Counted from the first letter of the stretch, positions 39,038 through 48,375 are shown. The stretch is 64,000 nucleotides of DNA from Helicobacter sp. NHP19-003 (GCF_019703305.1 NZ_AP024814.1:1364001-1428000); one strand, 5' to 3'. The notes: generated by a model not told the origin, from the sequence alone. Made by a program: numbers and translations.

Positions 39038-40385
39038 CTTGCTAAAAACCATGTTAGAACACAAGAAATTAGAGGTGCAAGCCTTGAAGAACCGCTACAG
39101 CGTGCCCGCCACGCTAAGGCCAAGCCTTAGAGATTTCAAGGAGGCTTTGCAAGAGAGGCGCACAAGCTTTATTTTAGAGTGCAAGCAAGCCTCCCCCTCT
39201 AAAGGCTTGATTCGAAGCCCCTTTGATTTGGTGAAGATCGTTAAGGTGTATGAGAAACATGCCACTTGCATCTCTGTGTTGACCGATGAAAAATATTTTA
39301 AAGGCTCGTTTGAAAATTTGCGCCTAGCCGCCGCCCACACCACGAAGCCTCTTTTGTGCAAGGATTTTGTGATAGACCCTTTTCAGGTGCGCCTAGCCCG
39401 TCTTATGGGGGCGGATGCGGTTCTGTTGATGTTGAGCGTGCTTGAGGATCAAGCCTACACAGAGCTGGCTACCTTAGCGAAGTCTTTAAACATGGCGGTT
39501 TTAACAGAGGTGAGTAACCCAGAAGAGGTGCAAAGGGCGATCGCCTTAAACGCCCCCATTGTCGGCATCAACAATAGGGATTTAAAAACCCTAAAAGTGG
39601 ACACAAACACCACTTTAAAACTCGCCCCCCTCATCCCCGAGGATAAAATCATCATCAGCGAGTCCGGGATCAGCTCACACGCTGTGGTGAAACAGCTTTG
39701 CGCTAAGGTGCAGGGCTTTTTAGTGGGCAGCACACTGATGGCGCAAAAGAACTTAGACAAGGCGTGTAAAAAGCTCATTTTGGGCGAAAATAAAGTCTGT
39801 GGATTAAGGCGGGTCAAGGACGCTAAGGCGGTGCTTAAAAATGGATTCATCTATGGTGGGTTGATTTTTGACCCCCAAAGCCCTAGATACATTGCCCCCA
39901 AAAAGGCGCAAAAGCTCATTAAAAAAGTGCCTAAGTTGGACTTTGTGGGGGTGTTCGTGCAAGCCAAGATCAAAACCATCATTAAAAGGGCGTATCAGCT
40001 TAAGCTCAAGGCGGTACAACTGCACGGGCACTACAGCCCACAAGAGCTAGCCTTGCTAGAAAACGCCCTGGATTGCCCCGTGTGGGCGGTAACAAGCGTA
40101 GACCCCCGCGCCAAAAAACTCCCCCCCACGCCAAACACCTCCCTAGTTTTGTTTGACAGTAAGGGAGCAAAGGCGGGGGGCAATGGCGTGGCGTTTTGTT
40201 GGGATTTGTTAGAGGGCTTTAAACGCCCCTTCATGCTGGCTGGCGGGCTTAATGCGCACAATTTAGAAAATGCGGTCAGCACGGGGGCGTTAGGCTTAGA
40301 TTTAAACTCAGGGCTAGAGAGCGCACCGGGCAAAAAGAGCGGACAAAAAATCGCCCAAGTGGCGAAAATGTTACGGGAGTATTGA
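39030..40385 (+). CDS. trpC: Bifunctional indole-3-glycerol-phosphate synthase / phosphoribosylanthranilate isomerase
   Basis: Fused TrpC-TrpF, 451 residues. The first 250 residues are IGPS: ILECKQASPSKGLIR, LCKDFVIDPFQV, IVGINNRDLKTL, ISESGI. The second part is PRAI: VCGLRRVKDAKAVLKNGF with its catalytic cysteine, FDPQSPRYI, LDLNSGLESAPGKKS at the end. The fusion is as in H. pylori and enterobacteria. It performs two consecutive steps between TrpD and tryptophan synthase. trpB starts at the next base after its stop. Confidence 0.96.
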   Translation: MHDLLKTMLEHKKLEVQALKNRYSVPATLRPSLRDFKEALQERRTSFILECKQASPSKGLIRSPFDLVKIVKVYEKHATCISVLTDEKYFKGSFENLRLAAAHTTKPLLCKDFVIDPFQVRLARLMGADAVLLMLSVLEDQAYTELATLAKSLNMAVLTEVSNPEEVQRAIALNAPIVGINNRDLKTLKVDTNTTLKLAPLIPEDKIIISESGISSHAVVKQLCAKVQGFLVGSTLMAQKNLDKACKKLILGENKVCGLRRVKDAKAVLKNGFIYGGLIFDPQSPRYIAPKKAQKLIKKVPKLDFVGVFVQAKIKTIIKRAYQLKLKAVQLHGHYSPQELALLENALDCPVWAVTSVDPRAKKLPPTPNTSLVLFDSKGAKAGGNGVAFCWDLLEGFKRPFMLAGGLNAHNLENAVSTGALGLDLNSGLESAPGKKSGQKIAQVAKMLREY

Positions 40386-41555
40386 ATGCAGCGGTATTTT
40401 GGAGAGTTTGGGGGGGGCTTTGTGCCTGAGCTGTTGGTCCCTGCTTTGGCGCAATTAGAGCAGGCGTTTAAGGATTGTTTGAACGATACAGGGTTTCAAG
40501 CCTCGTTCAAGGGGCTTTTAAAGGACTTTGTGGGCCGTCCCAGCCCTTTGACTTTGGTGCAAAATTTTTGCCCTAACCCGAAAGTGAAAATGTATTTAAA
40601 ACGAGAGGACTTGATCCACGGGGGAGCGCATAAGACAAATCAGGCATTAGGGCAAGCCTTGTTGGCCAAAAAGATAGGCAAAAAACGGGTGATCGCCGAA
40701 ACGGGGGCGGGGCAACACGGCGTGGCTACGGCGATTGCGTGTGCGCTCTTAGGGCTGGAGTGCGTGGTGTATATGGGGGCTAAGGACATACAACGCCAAG
40801 AGCAAAATGTCTTTAGAATGCGCTTGCTCGGGGCAAAGGTGCAGCCTGTAGAGAGTGGGTCGGCAAGTCTTAAAGATGCGATCAATGAGGCTTTAAGGGA
40901 CTGGGCGAGCTCTTACCCAACCACGCATTATTTGTTAGGCACCGCTGCAGGTCCACACCCTTATCCGCAAATGGTGAAACACTTCCAAAGCATGATCGGT
41001 ACAGAGGCTAGGGCGCAAATTTTAGAAAAAGAGGGTAGATTGCCCGATCAAGTGATCGCCTGTGTGGGCGGAGGGTCTAATGCGATCGGCATTTTCGCCG
41101 GGTTTTTAGACGATAAAGCCGTGGGCTTGATAGGCGTTGAACCCGGAGGGCTAGGGCTTGATTCGAACAAACACGGGGCGACTTTATGCAAAGGGAGTGT
41201 GGGGATTTTGCACGGGTGCAAGACTTACATTTTGCAAGATGGCGAGGGGCAAATACAAGAGAGCCACAGCATTTCAGCTGGGCTAGATTACCCCGGTGTG
41301 GGTCCCGAGCATAGCTTCTTAAAAACAAGCGGGCGGGCGCAGTATGTAGCCGCAAGCGACAAGGAAGCTTTAGAAGCGTTTGTGCGTCTAAGCCAAAGCG
41401 AGGGCATCATCCCCGCCCTAGAGAGCGCACACGCCCTAGCCCACGCTTACAAGCTCGCCAAAGAGTGCCAGCAAGAGAGCCTAATGATTGTCAATCTTAG
41501 CGGCCGGGGGGATAAGGACTTAGCCACGGTGAGCGGACACATTGTGCCCGCTTAA
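40386..41555 (+). CDS. trpB: Tryptophan synthase beta chain
   Basis: Condenses indole with serine on PLP. 389 residues. Marks: [14 protein letters not shown], the PLP lysine in [34 protein letters not shown] for phosphate binding. A standard TrpB1 that normally needs TrpA, yet no trpA follows; the next gene is 206 bases away and unrelated. Either trpA is elsewhere or the enzyme uses external indole. Confidence 0.97.
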   Translation: MQRYFGEFGGGFVPELLVPALAQLEQAFKDCLNDTGFQASFKGLLKDFVGRPSPLTLVQNFCPNPKVKMYLKREDLIHGGAHKTNQALGQALLAKKIGKKRVIAETGAGQHGVATAIACALLGLECVVYMGAKDIQRQEQNVFRMRLLGAKVQPVESGSASLKDAINEALRDWASSYPTTHYLLGTAAGPHPYPQMVKHFQSMIGTEARAQILEKEGRLPDQVIACVGGGSNAIGIFAGFLDDKAVGLIGVEPGGLGLDSNKHGATLCKGSVGILHGCKTYILQDGEGQIQESHSISAGLDYPGVGPEHSFLKTSGRAQYVAASDKEALEAFVRLSQSEGIIPALESAHALAHAYKLAKECQQESLMIVNLSGRGDKDLATVSGHIVPA

Positions 41556-41661
41556 GGGGCATTGGCAAATGCGTGGGGTGTGTTTGGGTGTGTGGCTTGC
41601 GCTTTGGGGCGCGTAGTCGCTTCAAGCCCCATGTGTGCGTGGAGTGCCTGCTTAGTAACGG

Positions 41662-41680
41662 GCAAACACATCGTGTTTGC
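41662..41680 (+). terminator. Perfect hairpin downstream of trpB
   Basis: GCAAACAC (41662-41669) and GTGTTTGC (41673-41680) pair perfectly around a 3-base loop, 106 bases after trpB. A T6 run follows only after 12 bases; a second weak stem 41699-41713 is followed by TTTTT at 41721-41725. Together they probably end trp transcription. Confidence 0.5.
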
Positions 41681-41729
41681 TTGTGCAGGGCGTTTTTTGG
41701 GCGTGTCGTGCCCGTTAATCTTTTTAGGG

Positions 41730-41735
41730 TAGAAT
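41730..41735 (+). promoter_or_regulatory. -10 box of the WXG/FtsK operon
   Basis: TAGAAT in GGGTAGAATTTTG, 26 bases before the TTG start and followed by a perfect AAGGAGG (41750-41756). It is the only convincing promoter before the eight-gene block. Confidence 0.6.
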
Positions 41736-41761
41736 TTTGATTTTATTTTAAGGAGGTTAGT

Positions 41762-43167
41762 TTGAGTGCTTTGGTGCAATTGATTTATAAGCTAAGCAAT
41801 TTTAGCGAACTAGAGAAAGAAAAGTCTAAGAAATTTTCTGTAGATGGGCATGTTTGCTTTTTAAACTTGCAAGAAGTGGAGGGTAAAATCATCGTTGAGG
41901 TGTACCAATCTGGGGGGTAACTCCCTCTAACGCCTCCTCAAAAGAACACCCCAGAAACCAAACCCAAGTCCAAGAACGAATTTATAACACCAACAAAACA
42001 GCCTACGAGGGCACGCAACCCCACTCGTGTGATTTTCCCCAAGACAGCCCCCTAGAAATCCTTGACAACTTAAAGCGGTTGTTGGAGGAACTATACACAC
42101 CACCAGAGGGAGAAGAAATGGGCAAGGGCAAAAAGAAAGAGAAAGAGTCAAAAATCTTTGGCTGCATTGAGGCGCTGGAAAAAAGGATTGTGGCTTTAGA
42201 GGCATTTAAAGAATCGCAAGAATCGCGCCCCAAAGAAAGCCTAGATGCCACACAACTTGAAACGCTCAAGACAGAAAACGCCACCCTCACAAAAGAAAAG
42301 GCAGACCTAGAGGACAAAATAAAGGCGTTAGAGAGTGCCAAACAGGGAGTTGAGGGGGAAAAGGAGAGACTGCAAGAGGCGTTCAATAAAAAGATAGATG
42401 AGTTGCAAAAAGTACAAGCAAAGTTAGAGCACAGCGAGCAACAAGCACAACAAGACAATGCAACATTGCAGGGTAAACTAGACCGACAAAGAACAGACAA
42501 CGATAACCTAGAACAAAAGCTTAAAGATGTCCAAAGCAACCTAAGACGGGCCCAAGAAGACGGGGCAAAATGGCAGAGCAAAAGCAAAGAGCTAGACACA
42601 GAACTAGACGATCTGAAGCAAGAAAAAAAGAGGCTGGAGGGGGAATTAAGCACGGCTAAAACAGATTGCCAAAACCTAGAGGACAAATGTAGCCAACTAG
42701 AGGGGGAACTTAAGGAGGCACAAGCCGATCAAAAAGAGGCAAAGGGTTATCAAAGCCTAGCCCTCGTGCAATTACTCAACTTAGCCCAACAGAGCGATCA
42801 GCTCTTAAAACGCCTAGAAATCGATAAAAACGCCACTTTAGACGATCTCTTTGCCTCTAAGCTGGGACAAGACCGCTTGTTTGTGCTTAAGTGCATCGCT
42901 CAAGACATTCAAGACTTCCGCAAGGATTTGTCTAAGATTCAGCCCCTGATCGCCTTTTTTAACGCCCTTTTTCCGCTTTTAGAATCTAGCGAGAAACTCA
43001 CCCGTCTAAGCGTGTGCGAGGGAGACAACTATAACCCCAGAGAGCACGCCACCCCAGAAGACCCGCAGCCCACGAGAGGCAAGGTAACAAAGGTGCATTT
43101 TGCGGGCTACCAGCTAGGATCAAACACCTATAAAAGCCTTGTTGAAGTCCAAAAGACTCATGTTTAG
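41762..43167 (+). pseudogene. Long coiled-coil protein, first gene of the WXG/FtsK operon, frameshifted
   Basis: Start TTG 41762, 5 bases after AAGGAGG. The first 52 codons (MSALVQLIYKLSNFSELEKE...) end at TAA 41918 after the G6 run 41912-41917; adding one G opens the frame straight into the long frame ending at 43167, giving about 468 residues. After a short globular N-terminus and a variable linker, residues from about 130 to 330 are a continuous coiled coil rich in Glu, Lys, Gln and Leu, followed by a helical domain (LGQDRLFVLKCIAQDIQDFRK) and a polar end. No signal peptide or membrane segment. Function unknown; a scaffold for the operon's ATPases is conceivable. The G run may be a phase switch or an error. 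Confidence 0.7.
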
Positions 43168-43261
43168 ACAATGGAAAAAAGGCATTGATTTTAGTTGGCT
43201 CAACAGCCTTGTATGTTTCGCAAAAAAAGTGAAAAAGACCATTTTACGGAAGGAAAAACCC

Positions 43262-45823
43262 ATGAATCCCTTGAATTTAAAAAACGACAAAATTAGAGAA
43301 ACGCTCTCAAGCATCACTTTGCCCATCAACCACCCCATTGCGCTCAAACTCAAGGAATTGAGCCCAGAGGACAAGAAATTTTTAAAAGACTTTGAGAGCA
43401 TCAAACGCAACGCCCAACTCACACGCAAAGAGATCAAGACCAAAAAAGGAGGGGGGGCAAGCGAGAGCGAGCAGCGCTTGCTGGAGTTGATCGACTGCAT
43501 TTGTGCGGCCAACCCCAAAGACCCCTCTAAAGGACTGCTCTCTTTGATGGAGGAGCTGGCATGGCTACAAGACAACAGCACCGCTAGCCAAAATTGCATC
43601 ACCCCGCAGGAATTAGCACGGGCCAAGAGGATTTTAGGGCAGAACAACGCCATGCGCCGTTTGAGTAAAGAGGCGTTCTCACAATTCAAACAATGGCTTT
43701 TAGAGGTAGACACAAGGGCGATCAATTTAGACCCCTATGACCACAACCTCTTAGAAGACCCCAATGCCGGGCATTGGGACATCCACCCCCAAGCCACCGG
43801 CGAGCAAAGCACCATCACCTTTTGCTTCCCCGAACCTAGCGGCAATGAGCGCTACACTCTAAACACCCGCCACCCCCTAAACACCCAGGATGTCTTTGGG
43901 CGTAAGGCCGAAGTGGTCGCCATAGACTTTGGCACTAAGAGCACCACAGCGGCCATCTTAGACAAAAACAGCCGTAAAATCTTGCTCGCCATTGGGACAC
44001 TGGACACCAAAAAGACTGTGGAAGAGGCGGATTTTGAAAACCCCACCTTCATGGAGTTTTACGATTACAAAAAATTCTTAAGGGATTATAACCGCCTTGA
44101 ACACCGCCCTTTCACAGACATCGCGGATTTAAGCATTTCGCACATGGCTTTTGAGCACTTTAAAGAAGCTAGGAGGAATGACTATTACCGCTTTTTCTAC
44201 AAGCTCAAACAATGGGCGGGGACTTTTGGCAATGAAGTGCGGGTACAAGACCAAGACGGAGTGGCTTGGGATTTGGGCGACATCACCGATTATGGGGCGG
44301 GCAAACCCGACCCTATTGAGATTTACGCCTATCTCTTGGGCCGCTACATCAACAACATGGGGGGTAACCCTGAAGGTGTACACTTGACCTATCTCTTATC
44401 TTATCCGGCCAAATACGAAAAGGAACAAAGAGAACACATCAAGGCAAGTTTTATGCGTGGGCTTACCAAGTCTTTGCCCCAGGGCATTTTTGACCCCTAC
44501 ATCACGGGCAAAAAAGAGAACGAGCGGGTTAAAGTGGAAAAAATGATCGTGGAAATGAAGGTGAGTGAGCCGGCCGCTTACGCCATCAGCGCACTGCAGG
44601 CCTTTGGATTCACCATTAAGCACATGGGGGCGGAAGCGGTCAACTATGGGGTGTTTGATTTTGGCGGGGGGACGACAGATTTTGACTTTGGCTACTGGCA
44701 AAAGAGCGCAGACGAGGACAAAGACTACGACTTGCACCACTTCAATGAGGGGGGCGCAAAATACTTAGGCGGGGAAAATCTTTTAGAGCTTTTGGCCCTA
44801 GAGGTGTTTAAGGACAATATGGAGGAAGTGCGCCAAAATGATTTGGTGATCGCCACGCCTAATTACGAAGCTAGGGTGACTAATGTCCACACCTTGCGCG
44901 CCTTCATTGACAATAAAAGAGAGGGGCGGCGCAATTTGCAAACCATTGCTGAGGAATTGCGCCCCTTTTTGCACGGCTTAGATGAGGAACAAATCAAGGC
45001 CGATGGTCTAGCAGAAGAGCGCATTAATTTAAACTTGGTCAACCGACAAGGAGTCCCCCAAAGTGCGCAATTCATGGTGAATTGTTCCAAATTATTGCAC
45101 ATTTTAAAAAGGGAGATCGGGGAGGTCATCCAAAATTTCTTTGAGGCGTTGCGGGTGGCCGCTCCACAGATGAAAGACGCTAAAGAGGTGCACATTTTCT
45201 TGGGCGGAAATTCCAGCCGTTCGCCCTTAGTGAAAATGCTCTTTGAAGAGGAAGCGGCCAAAAGAAAGGCAGAGTCCACATCCGAGATCCAATTCATCAT
45301 CTACCCGCCCCTAGGCACCCCAGAGGCCGATGCGCTCATTAAAGAGAGGACCAACAAAGACCCCGAGCCCGACCAACACCAGCGCGTAACCTGCAAAACA
45401 GGGGTGGTCTTTGGGCTTTTAGACGGGCGCGAGCAATACGGCGGGGGCATCAACATTTGCTCTCCAGATGCCTGCCCGGGTAAAGACCCCCTCTTTAAAT
45501 TCTACTTGGGGCGCAAGAAGGGGGATTGTTTCCATTTGATCCTAGAAAAAGAAGAGATGGTGGTCGGGGAGTGGGTGGAATTTGGCAAGAACTTCAAGGG
45601 TTCAAGGCTAGAGCTTTACTACACGGAAAGGCCGCTGGCCACGACCAACGAGCTGCCCATCGACCAAGCGCATAGAGAACCGATCGACTTTGACGACACC
45701 TACGATGAGGGTATTTACCAGATCAAAATCAAGCGGATCAACACGGACAGCATTGTGGTGGGGGTTTTCACGATGGATGGGGATTCTTGTGAGGATGAAC
45801 ACACCGTACAATTAAAAGCTTAG
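43262..45823 (+). CDS. Hsp70/actin-superfamily ATPase of the WXG/FtsK operon
   Basis: 853 residues from ATG 43262 (behind GGAAGGAA; the frame is open further upstream into the previous gene). It has the three nucleotide motifs of the Hsp70/actin fold: phosphate 1 VVAIDFGTKSTT (about residue 217), phosphate 2 YGVFDFGGGTTDFDFG (about 460) and adenosine motif VHIFLGGNSSRSPL (about 642). The first 200 residues and the last 200 are not recognised. It lacks the normal DnaK substrate domain, so it is not DnaK; closer to large Hsp70-like proteins found in accessory clusters. It could power assembly or unfolding of exported proteins. Followed 9 bases later by the next gene. Confidence 0.8.
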   Translation: MNPLNLKNDKIRETLSSITLPINHPIALKLKELSPEDKKFLKDFESIKRNAQLTRKEIKTKKGGGASESEQRLLELIDCICAANPKDPSKGLLSLMEELAWLQDNSTASQNCITPQELARAKRILGQNNAMRRLSKEAFSQFKQWLLEVDTRAINLDPYDHNLLEDPNAGHWDIHPQATGEQSTITFCFPEPSGNERYTLNTRHPLNTQDVFGRKAEVVAIDFGTKSTTAAILDKNSRKILLAIGTLDTKKTVEEADFENPTFMEFYDYKKFLRDYNRLEHRPFTDIADLSISHMAFEHFKEARRNDYYRFFYKLKQWAGTFGNEVRVQDQDGVAWDLGDITDYGAGKPDPIEIYAYLLGRYINNMGGNPEGVHLTYLLSYPAKYEKEQREHIKASFMRGLTKSLPQGIFDPYITGKKENERVKVEKMIVEMKVSEPAAYAISALQAFGFTIKHMGAEAVNYGVFDFGGGTTDFDFGYWQKSADEDKDYDLHHFNEGGAKYLGGENLLELLALEVFKDNMEEVRQNDLVIATPNYEARVTNVHTLRAFIDNKREGRRNLQTIAEELRPFLHGLDEEQIKADGLAEERINLNLVNRQGVPQSAQFMVNCSKLLHILKREIGEVIQNFFEALRVAAPQMKDAKEVHIFLGGNSSRSPLVKMLFEEEAAKRKAESTSEIQFIIYPPLGTPEADALIKERTNKDPEPDQHQRVTCKTGVVFGLLDGREQYGGGINICSPDACPGKDPLFKFYLGRKKGDCFHLILEKEEMVVGEWVEFGKNFKGSRLELYYTERPLATTNELPIDQAHREPIDFDDTYDEGIYQIKIKRINTDSIVVGVFTMDGDSCEDEHTVQLKA

Positions 45824-45832
45824 GAGAATTCT

Positions 45833-46408
45833 ATGTATGCGTATGCTTTTGTGATCTTGAACCAACAGGTGGGGGTGTTTAAGCGCACCCAAAAAGGGGG
45901 CTTGATCTTTGTGTGCATGCAGGAGGCGGGGGCGGATTTTTTTGACAACTTCAACGAGATTTACAACATCGAGCCCCACAGGCCTAAGGATTTTTGCTTT
46001 GTGTGGGAGGAGGGGTGCACTTCTGCTTTATTGCAACACCCCTATTTTAAGCGACAATTAAGGGAGAGTGTGTGGGGAGCGGATTTGCTCTGCGATCTCT
46101 TGAGTTTGCTCTACACCCAGCACGGGCTTAAGGGCTGTTTGCAAGATTTTAACGGGCAGCGTTTAGAGGGCGGGGATGTCATGCTTTACACCAACACCGA
46201 CTTAAGCCCTAAAGAAAACCCAAGCCCTAGCGTTGCACACCACAGCGATCAATCCGAGTGGCAACAAGAGGAATGGCAAAAGACCCAAAGGTTTGAGGAG
46301 GCTAGGGGTAAAAAACGCCAAAAACCCCAAACCCCCAAACCCACCGCTTGCAAATTGCCCTCTCAAGGCGGGGACGAACCCCCCACCACGCAAGAAACCA
46401 ACCATTAG
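45833..46408 (+). CDS. Uncharacterised protein of the WXG/FtsK operon
   Basis: 191 residues, not recognised. The first 120 residues form a compact, mixed domain (MYAYAFVILNQQVGVFKRTQ, then DFCFVWEEGCTSALLQHPYF). The last 70 are low-complexity, rich in Gln, Pro, Lys and Ser (GKKRQKPQTPKPTACKLP), probably disordered. No signal peptide. AGGAGA site before ATG. It lies between the Hsp70-like ATPase and the WXG100-like gene and may be an adaptor or chaperone for export; that is a guess from position. Confidence 0.65.
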   Translation: MYAYAFVILNQQVGVFKRTQKGGLIFVCMQEAGADFFDNFNEIYNIEPHRPKDFCFVWEEGCTSALLQHPYFKRQLRESVWGADLLCDLLSLLYTQHGLKGCLQDFNGQRLEGGDVMLYTNTDLSPKENPSPSVAHHSDQSEWQQEEWQKTQRFEEARGKKRQKPQTPKPTACKLPSQGGDEPPTTQETNH

Positions 46409-46450
46409 TTTTAAGGGCGGTGGGGTGGGAAATTTTATTAAGGAGTAAAA

Positions 46451-46720
46451 ATGGCACAAGCAGTGATGGACCCAGATGAGGCTGAGGACTTTACCAACCA
46501 CCTCCAGCAATTCATGGACGACTTAAATGAAATGGTGCGCAGTTTAAACGGGCACTTCCGCGCTTTAGGCGACACTTGGGCGGACACCAAGTATTTAGAG
46601 TTTGAGGAAGTGCTTAAGGAGTTGGAGGGCTTTTTAAAGCACTTTGACGAACAAGCAGAGGAGCAGGTGCGCTGGCTCAGACGCAAGATTGAAGAAACGC
46701 GTACTTATTTAGGGGTGTAG
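46451..46720 (+). CDS. WXG100/ESAT-6-like protein
   Basis: 89 residues, all helical. Two amphipathic helices are separated by a turn GDTWADTKYLEFEE; the tryptophan of this turn sits near residue 43, the place of WXG in ESAT-6/EsxA proteins, with D instead of G (WAD, a common variant). A helix-turn-helix of this size is the hallmark of small type VII secretion substrates, which dimerise. H. pylori HP0062 (86 residues, recalled) has a similar fold that has been compared to ESAT-6. AAGGAG lies before the ATG. The next gene begins one base after its stop, so the two products are made together, as expected for a substrate-partner pair. Confidence 0.75.
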   Translation: MAQAVMDPDEAEDFTNHLQQFMDDLNEMVRSLNGHFRALGDTWADTKYLEFEEVLKELEGFLKHFDEQAEEQVRWLRRKIEETRTYLGV

Positions 46721-46721
46721 T

Positions 46722-47747
46722 GTGCCCGTCAATGTTGATACTAAGCAGGTGCGCGCTGTTCTTGATCGCTTCAGTGATTTTCAAGATCATTTACATCAAG
46801 AAACCCGCGCCTTTTTACAGGAGCTAGAAACCTTCTATGAGGAAACCAAAGAGGAGTTGGCCCAAACCAAACAGGCCCTGCAAGAGGCAAAAGAGGGGCT
46901 AGCCAGCGCTAGGGCGTGGGAAGCGCATTGTGTGGCTTGGTTAGCGGCGGCTAATGCCATCCCTTCGCCTTGGTGTTGGGGACCCATTGCAGCCGCTACG
47001 GCTGCTTTGGCGCTCGCGGTTGATAAGCGCGAAAAATGGGAACAAAAAGTCGCCTTGCTTGAGGAAGCGGTGGAAATCTACACAGAGGAGCTTAGGCGTA
47101 TCCAAGTGATTTTGATCGAGGAATTTTGCCAGCAAAGCCGGTCTTTGCTCTTGGCCTATGGAGAGGCGCATCACGAACTTTACAGGCGCGCACTCAAGGC
47201 CAGCGAGATCATCGAGCAACAATACATGATCCCCCCTTGGATTCAAAAACTTTACGACAAATTGCAGGGCCTGCAAACCCAGCTAGACCCCCTGCGCCAG
47301 CAGGCCCAAATACAGGCGATCCACGATGAATACCGCGCCTTCTTAGAGGAGCGCAAAGAGGGCTTTATAGTAACCCAAGACGAGACCTTTAAAATCCCCT
47401 TTAACGATCTCAATCTGCCCGTTTTTCCCGCGATCTTCACCGCCCATTTAGATTTAAAAGATTTGGACAATGAAAAGCCCATGCTCTGCTTTTATGCACT
47501 CAAAGCCCTGCAAAAAGCCCTAAGCACGAGCACCACTCTACAAGAGATTTTAAGCCAAGAGGAGCAAGAGCAGATCAACAAGGGCATCACACCCAAGGGC
47601 TACATGTGGCATTTTGACCCAAATCCCCCACTAGGCACCATGCAATTAGTGCGCGAAGAAGTGCTTTTATCTGTCCCCCACACGAAAGGATACCCCCTAT
47701 GGAAAGAAATACTCCCGCAACTCAAAACCCAAATTGGGGATTTGTGA
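46722..47747 (+). CDS. Putative polymorphic toxin: helical export domain with C-terminal HNH-like nuclease
   Basis: 341 residues from GTG 46722. Residues 1-65 are a helical, acidic domain (VDTKQVRAVLDRFSDF...) resembling LXG/WXG export regions; a hydrophobic, Ala-rich hairpin (about 75-100, WLAAANAIPSPWCWGPIAAAT) and more long helices follow. The C-terminal 50 residues read TPKGYMWHFDPNP, GTMQLVREEV, VPHTKGYPLW, which parallels the WHH-type HNH nuclease toxins (GYTWHHD...MQLVP...HTGG). Here the second His of WHH is Phe298, and the usual His after MQLV is missing; Trp296-His297 and His320 remain. The SUKH immunity-like gene overlaps its last 49 bases. Toxin role and export are inference. Confidence 0.68.
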   Translation: MPVNVDTKQVRAVLDRFSDFQDHLHQETRAFLQELETFYEETKEELAQTKQALQEAKEGLASARAWEAHCVAWLAAANAIPSPWCWGPIAAATAALALAVDKREKWEQKVALLEEAVEIYTEELRRIQVILIEEFCQQSRSLLLAYGEAHHELYRRALKASEIIEQQYMIPPWIQKLYDKLQGLQTQLDPLRQQAQIQAIHDEYRAFLEERKEGFIVTQDETFKIPFNDLNLPVFPAIFTAHLDLKDLDNEKPMLCFYALKALQKALSTSTTLQEILSQEEQEQINKGITPKGYMWHFDPNPPLGTMQLVREEVLLSVPHTKGYPLWKEILPQLKTQIGDL

Positions 47748-48121
47748 TCCCCTTAGAAGAGGCTGCCCTAGAGAGCGCGCAAAAGTTGTGCGGCCTAGAG
47801 TTTAGCCCGATGTTTTTAGATTTTTTAAAACGCACCAACAACGCCATCCCCCCTAAGCGCAACTTTTACATAGGGCAGGAGAACTACACTTTTAAAAATG
47901 TGCTTAACTTCAACATGGAGGGCAAATGCACCTTTGCCTTTTTTATGCAAAAGCTCAAAGCGCATTTAGAGGCACAAGAAATCTTTTTTGGCAGCGATGG
48001 TTATGGAGGGCTGTTTATCTTAGACACCGCCAGCGATCAGGTCTTGTTTTTAGACACGGACACGGGGGTTAAAAAGCCCTTGCTTTCCTTTGATCTCTTG
48101 CTCAAAAAATTAGAATCTTGA
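47699..48121 (+). CDS. SUKH (SMI1/KNR4) family immunity-like protein
   Basis: 140 residues. The pattern is SUKH: LCGLEFSPMFLDFLKRTNNA (the P..y..FL...NG core), a middle FKNVLNFNMEG, and FFGSDGYGGLFILDTASDQV near the C-terminus. SUKH proteins are the commonest immunity proteins beside nuclease toxins of polymorphic toxin systems. Start ATG 47699 lies inside the toxin frame, behind CGAAAGGA, so toxin and immunity overlap by 49 bases, which keeps them together. Cytoplasmic, no signal peptide. Confidence 0.82.
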   Translation: MERNTPATQNPNWGFVIPLEEAALESAQKLCGLEFSPMFLDFLKRTNNAIPPKRNFYIGQENYTFKNVLNFNMEGKCTFAFFMQKLKAHLEAQEIFFGSDGYGGLFILDTASDQVLFLDTDTGVKKPLLSFDLLLKKLES

Positions 48122-48131
48122 GGAGTTGTGT

Positions 48132-48365
48132 ATGCACTATGAAGGCAGTGTGTTGCATGTGCGGCATTTAGAAGATTTGTTTTTGGAGGCGATGGACGAT
48201 GATTTGGGCCACAAGCTCAGCACAGAGGTGATCGAGGGGATGTGCCATTTAGCCAACCAATTTGAAAACCTTGAGCTGGAGATGATCCGCAACAAACAGA
48301 AAATCACCGATCGCCTAGAAGAGGCGCGCGATTTGGTCCAACAAGCCCATAGTATCCAACCCTAA
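48132..48365 (+). CDS. Small helical protein of the WXG/FtsK operon
   Basis: 77 residues from ATG 48132 (GAGGAG site; a GTG at 48126 is less likely). Acidic, all-helical; the C-terminal half (LANQFENLELEMIRNKQKI) suggests a coiled coil. Not recognised. Size and helicity would also fit a WXG100-like partner protein without tryptophan. It is placed directly before the ATPase gene (10 bases). Confidence 0.65.
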   Translation: MHYEGSVLHVRHLEDLFLEAMDDDLGHKLSTEVIEGMCHLANQFENLELEMIRNKQKITDRLEEARDLVQQAHSIQP

Positions 48366-48375
48366 AGGAGTTTTT

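Larger units (their letters stand above)
41556..41761 (+). other. Gene-free spacer between trpB and the WXG/FtsK operon
   Basis: No ORF with a ribosome site. It holds a perfect hairpin (41662-41680), a weaker GGGC/GCCC stem followed by TTTTT (41699-41725), and the operon promoter at 41730. The G/T-rich first half has no visible function. Confidence 0.6.

Noticed and set aside
42003-42686. 227-codon minus-strand frame opposite the coiled-coil gene
   Set aside because: Ser/Cys/Leu-rich reverse reading of a Glu/Lys coiled coil; artefact.
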